Positions 4,106 to 6,421 of a DNA stretch of 6,421 nt are shown here, piece by piece; within the stretch, counting starts at the first letter, position 1, and every line of letters starts with the position of its first letter. The position numbers were made by a program, and so were the translations under genes. Below the pieces are notes generated by a model that searched no databases, was not told where the DNA came from, and saw only the letters and a list, made by a program, of their open reading frames with translations. The DNA comes from Clostridia bacterium (GTDB lineage Bacteria; Bacillota; Clostridia; Oscillospirales; Acutalibacteraceae). The DNA lies in assembly GCA_017559885.1 (NCBI GenBank), contig JAFYQN010000137.1, forward strand, positions 1 to 6,421. The letters are read 5' to 3'.

Positions 4106-6421
4106 ATGACCTTTTCTCAAAGTAAGCATATACTTCTTAAACCGCAAAAAGAAAAGAAACTGTTTACTTTTTTGGTGGCGCTCTTTACTGCCGCCTGCCT
4201 TTTTGTGCCGTATATGATAATGAGCGAGGGTTATTTCACCTTTTACGGCGATTTTAACGTTCAGCAAATTCCTTTTTATCAAACGTGCCACGCGGCAATA
4301 AAAGAGGGCAACGTTAATTGGAGTTGGCTTACCGATTTGGGTTCCGATTTTATAGGCGCATATTCATTTTATCTGCTTGGCAGTCCGTTTTTCTGGATAA
4401 CGCTAATTTTTCCAAACAGTTTTGTGCCATATCTCATGGGACCGCTTCTTATACTTAAATTCGCCTTTGCGGCGCTTACCGCGTATTTGTATATACGACG
4501 CTTTACCAAGACGGCTTATGCCGCGTCTTTGGGCGGTTTACTTTATGCTTTTTGCGGTTTTTCGATATACAACATATTCTTTAACCATTTTCACGAGGCG
4601 ATAATCGCATTTCCGTTATTGTTGCTTGCCGCAGAACTGCTGCTTACCGAAAATCGCCGCGGAGTATTTGCATTAACGGTTGCGTTTTGCGCTATTACAA
4701 ACTACTTTTTCTTTTTTGGTATGGTTATATTTTGCGCGATATATTGCTTTACACGGCTTTTCTCAAAGGCGATAAAGGTTAAATTTTCACAATTTTTAAT
4801 ATTTATGTTCGAGGCGGTTTTAGGCGTGGGTATTGCCGCTATTATGCTTGTTCCTGCGCTTAACGCAATTATGGGTAATGAACGCATATCTAATATACTT
4901 ATGGGGTGGAACGGCATTACCTACGGCAAAGAGCAAATATATCTTAACGTAATACAGTGTTTCTTTTTTCCACCTGACCTGCCTGCGAGACCGGTGTTTT
5001 TTCCGGGTGCTAACGTAAAATGGTCGTCGCTTGGCGCATGGTTACCCGTATTTAGTATGACGGGCTTTTTCACTTGGTTTAAACTACGTGAAAAAAGTTG
5101 GCTTAAACGTGTGCTTGCTATTTGTGTGCTTTGCGCTATGGTGCCTATACTTAATAGCGCGTTTTATGCCTTTAACACCTCGTATTATGCGCGTTGGTTT
5201 TATATGCCCGTGCTTATGATTGCGCTTGCAACCGTAATGCTTACCGAGGATAAAAAGGTTAATTTTGCCTCGGGTTTGCGTTGGACAACTGTGATAACAA
5301 TCGCCATAGTTTTGGTAATCGGTTTCTTCCCGCAAAAAGTGACGGAAGACGGTGTCGAAAAGATTGTGTTTGGTCTTTATACCCAAAGCAGTGAGGGTAT
5401 GTATATACAAAAAGTGGTAGATGACGGTGTCGAAAAATTAAAGTTTGGATTAATGGCTCCCGAAGCAAACGGAATGTATATTTCGCGTTTTTGGATAACG
5501 AGTTTAATTGCGCTTGTTTGTTTGCCTATACAAAAATTGTTGTTTGATATGCTTAAAAACAACCGTACAAAGTTTTATCACGTTGCAATTGTTTGCGTGT
5601 GTATAATTTCAATACTTTACGGCAACGTGTTTATTGCGCTTGGACGTACGCACTCGTACGAGATTAAAGACGTTATGATTGATTCGCTTATCGAGGGCGA
5701 GGTTTATCTTGACGACGAAAGCGAGTTTAGAATCGACGTATACGATGGCGTTGACAATACGGGTATGTATTTAGGGTATCCCACAATAAACGCTTTTCAT
5801 TCGGTAGTATCGCCGTCTATTATGGAATTTTACGACTATATCGGCGTAGAGCGTACCGTAGCAAGCAGACCTTCGACCGACACACCTGCAATAAGGTCGT
5901 TGTTGTCGGTTAAGTACCTTATTAATCGCGTAGACGGGGACAGTTTTGTTGATGACAACGACGAAACACGAATGCCTAACTATGAATACGTAAAAACAAG
6001 CGGAAAATATCACGTGTATGAAAATCTTAACTATGTTCCGTACGGTTTTTCGTATGATTATTATATGAGTTACGAGTTTTGCGATGCTTATAGCCAAAAC
6101 AACCGTTCACGGCTTATGCTTAAGGCAATGCTTCTTACCGACGAACAAATAGAAAAATACGGCGAGTATATGACCAATATTGAAACCTTAAAAACGAGTG
6201 GAACATATACGTCGGGCGACGTTACTTTAAGTCTTGTTAACGAAGCTATGGCAGATGATTCCGCCGCTTTACGCGAGACATCTGCCGATAGTTTTACTAC
6301 AGATAACAACGGATTTACCGCAACAGTTACCCGAGATAAAAAATCGCTTGTATTTTTCTCGGTGCCGTATAATAAAGGTTGGACAGCAACAGTAAACGGC
6401 AAAGAGGTTGCCATTGAAAAG
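4106..6421 (+). CDS. YfhO-family polytopic membrane protein, probable GT-C-fold glycosyltransferase (3' end beyond the window)
   Basis: An open frame of 772 codons without a stop runs off the right edge; family members are commonly near 850 residues, so perhaps a tenth is missing. The family has a GT-C-like fold; Bacillus YfhO is linked to lipoteichoic acid glycosylation, using lipid-linked sugars outside the membrane. Residues 1-18 are basic and cytoplasmic, and 19-38 form helix 1. The first external loop has FYGDFNVQQIPFY (46-58), where Asp49 is the likely catalytic acid by analogy with GT-C enzymes. About a dozen further hydrophobic segments extend to about 511, for example 107-130, 136-157, 187-217, 232-252, 391-408, 461-480 and 491-511. 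After that comes a long soluble domain ending at FFSVPYNKGWTATVNG (750-765), a C-terminal hallmark of the family as I recall it. The start follows GAGAGGTGA. The loop at 410-459 is a tandem 25-residue duplication. The sugar and acceptor are unknown. Confidence 0.88.
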   Translation, partial: MTFSQSKHILLKPQKEKKLFTFLVALFTAACLFVPYMIMSEGYFTFYGDFNVQQIPFYQTCHAAIKEGNVNWSWLTDLGSDFIGAYSFYLLGSPFFWITLIFPNSFVPYLMGPLLILKFAFAALTAYLYIRRFTKTAYAASLGGLLYAFCGFSIYNIFFNHFHEAIIAFPLLLLAAELLLTENRRGVFALTVAFCAITNYFFFFGMVIFCAIYCFTRLFSKAIKVKFSQFLIFMFEAVLGVGIAAIMLVPALNAIMGNERISNILMGWNGITYGKEQIYLNVIQCFFFPPDLPARPVFFPGANVKWSSLGAWLPVFSMTGFFTWFKLREKSWLKRVLAICVLCAMVPILNSAFYAFNTSYYARWFYMPVLMIALATVMLTEDKKVNFASGLRWTTVITIAIVLVIGFFPQKVTEDGVEKIVFGLYTQSSEGMYIQKVVDDGVEKLKFGLMAPEANGMYISRFWITSLIALVCLPIQKLLFDMLKNNRTKFYHVAIVCVCIISILYGNVFIALGRTHSYEIKDVMIDSLIEGEVYLDDESEFRIDVYDGVDNTGMYLGYPTINAFHSVVSPSIMEFYDYIGVERTVASRPSTDTPAIRSLLSVKYLINRVDGDSFVDDNDETRMPNYEYVKTSGKYHVYENLNYVPYGFSYDYYMSYEFCDAYSQNNRSRLMLKAMLLTDEQIEKYGEYMTNIETLKTSGTYTSGDVTLSLVNEAMADDSAALRETSADSFTTDNNGFTATVTRDKKSLVFFSVPYNKGWTATVNGKEVAIEK
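5333..5482 (+). repeat. In-frame 75-bp tandem duplication inside the YfhO-family gene
   Basis: Codons 410-434 and 435-459 encode two adjoining 25-residue units, both of the form QKV..DGVEK..FGL......GMYI, identical at 15 of 25 positions. At DNA level the first 9 bases (5333 and 5408) and a 14-base block GACGGTGTCGAAAA (5348 and 5423) are identical, including third codon positions. The repeat fills the loop between the hydrophobic segments at about 391-408 and 461-480, on the outer face if the topology is as predicted. Confidence 0.85.

Noticed and set aside
5084..5410. Minus-strand open frame of 108 codons, with similar ones at 5771-6097 and 6088-6414
   Set aside because: All lie antisense within the YfhO-family gene, have no ribosome binding site or recognisable domain, and reflect the codon use of the real gene.
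1..6421. A new defence, mobile or biosynthetic system
   Set aside because: All five main genes belong to known housekeeping families, and there is no integrase, transposase, toxin-antitoxin pair, CRISPR repeat or unrecognised gene cluster in the window.

Overview
The window looks like ordinary chromosomal DNA of a low-to-moderate GC Gram-positive bacterium, most likely an uncultured gut-type member of the Clostridia. The pointers are strong AGGAGG-type ribosome binding sites, AT-rich promoters of the TTGACA-17-TATAAT kind, a YfhO-family polytopic membrane protein, and a SecD whose P1 sequence resembles clostridial rather than proteobacterial SecD as I remember them. The lineage is an inference; there is no rRNA or other marker here. 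I see no mobile-element gene, CRISPR array, tRNA or rRNA.

Layout from left to right. Bases 1-562 (minus) hold the N-terminal third or so of SecD, cut by the window edge. Twenty bases upstream of it, in the same direction, lies a complete class Ic-type aspartate aminotransferase (583-1854, minus), so the two probably share a transcript. Bases 1855-2084 are a divergent promoter region. A minus promoter drives the aminotransferase. A near-consensus plus promoter, with an AT palindrome over its start point, drives trpB (2085-3305, plus), which has a roughly 100-base leader carrying a tiny ORF with one Trp codon. trpB and the minus-strand 5'-deoxynucleotidase gene yfbR (3447-4019) converge on a 141-base gap. 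That gap holds two strong hairpins nested inside a perfect 14-bp inverted repeat whose right arm contains the yfbR stop codon. yfbR and a large YfhO-family membrane protein gene (4106 to the right edge, plus, 772 codons visible) are transcribed apart from two promoters that occupy almost the same DNA.

The genes are housekeeping: protein export (SecD), amino acid metabolism (two PLP enzymes, aspartate transamination and tryptophan synthesis or indole salvage), nucleotide clean-up (YfbR) and envelope glycosylation (YfhO family). I found no evidence of a new multi-gene system. The points worth a second look are smaller: interleaved divergent promoters at 4038-4072, a 75-bp in-frame tandem duplication inside the YfhO-family gene, a SecD lacking the usual GxDxxGG motif, a trpB without trpA beside it and with several changed motif residues, and the nested palindromic element at 3316-3450.
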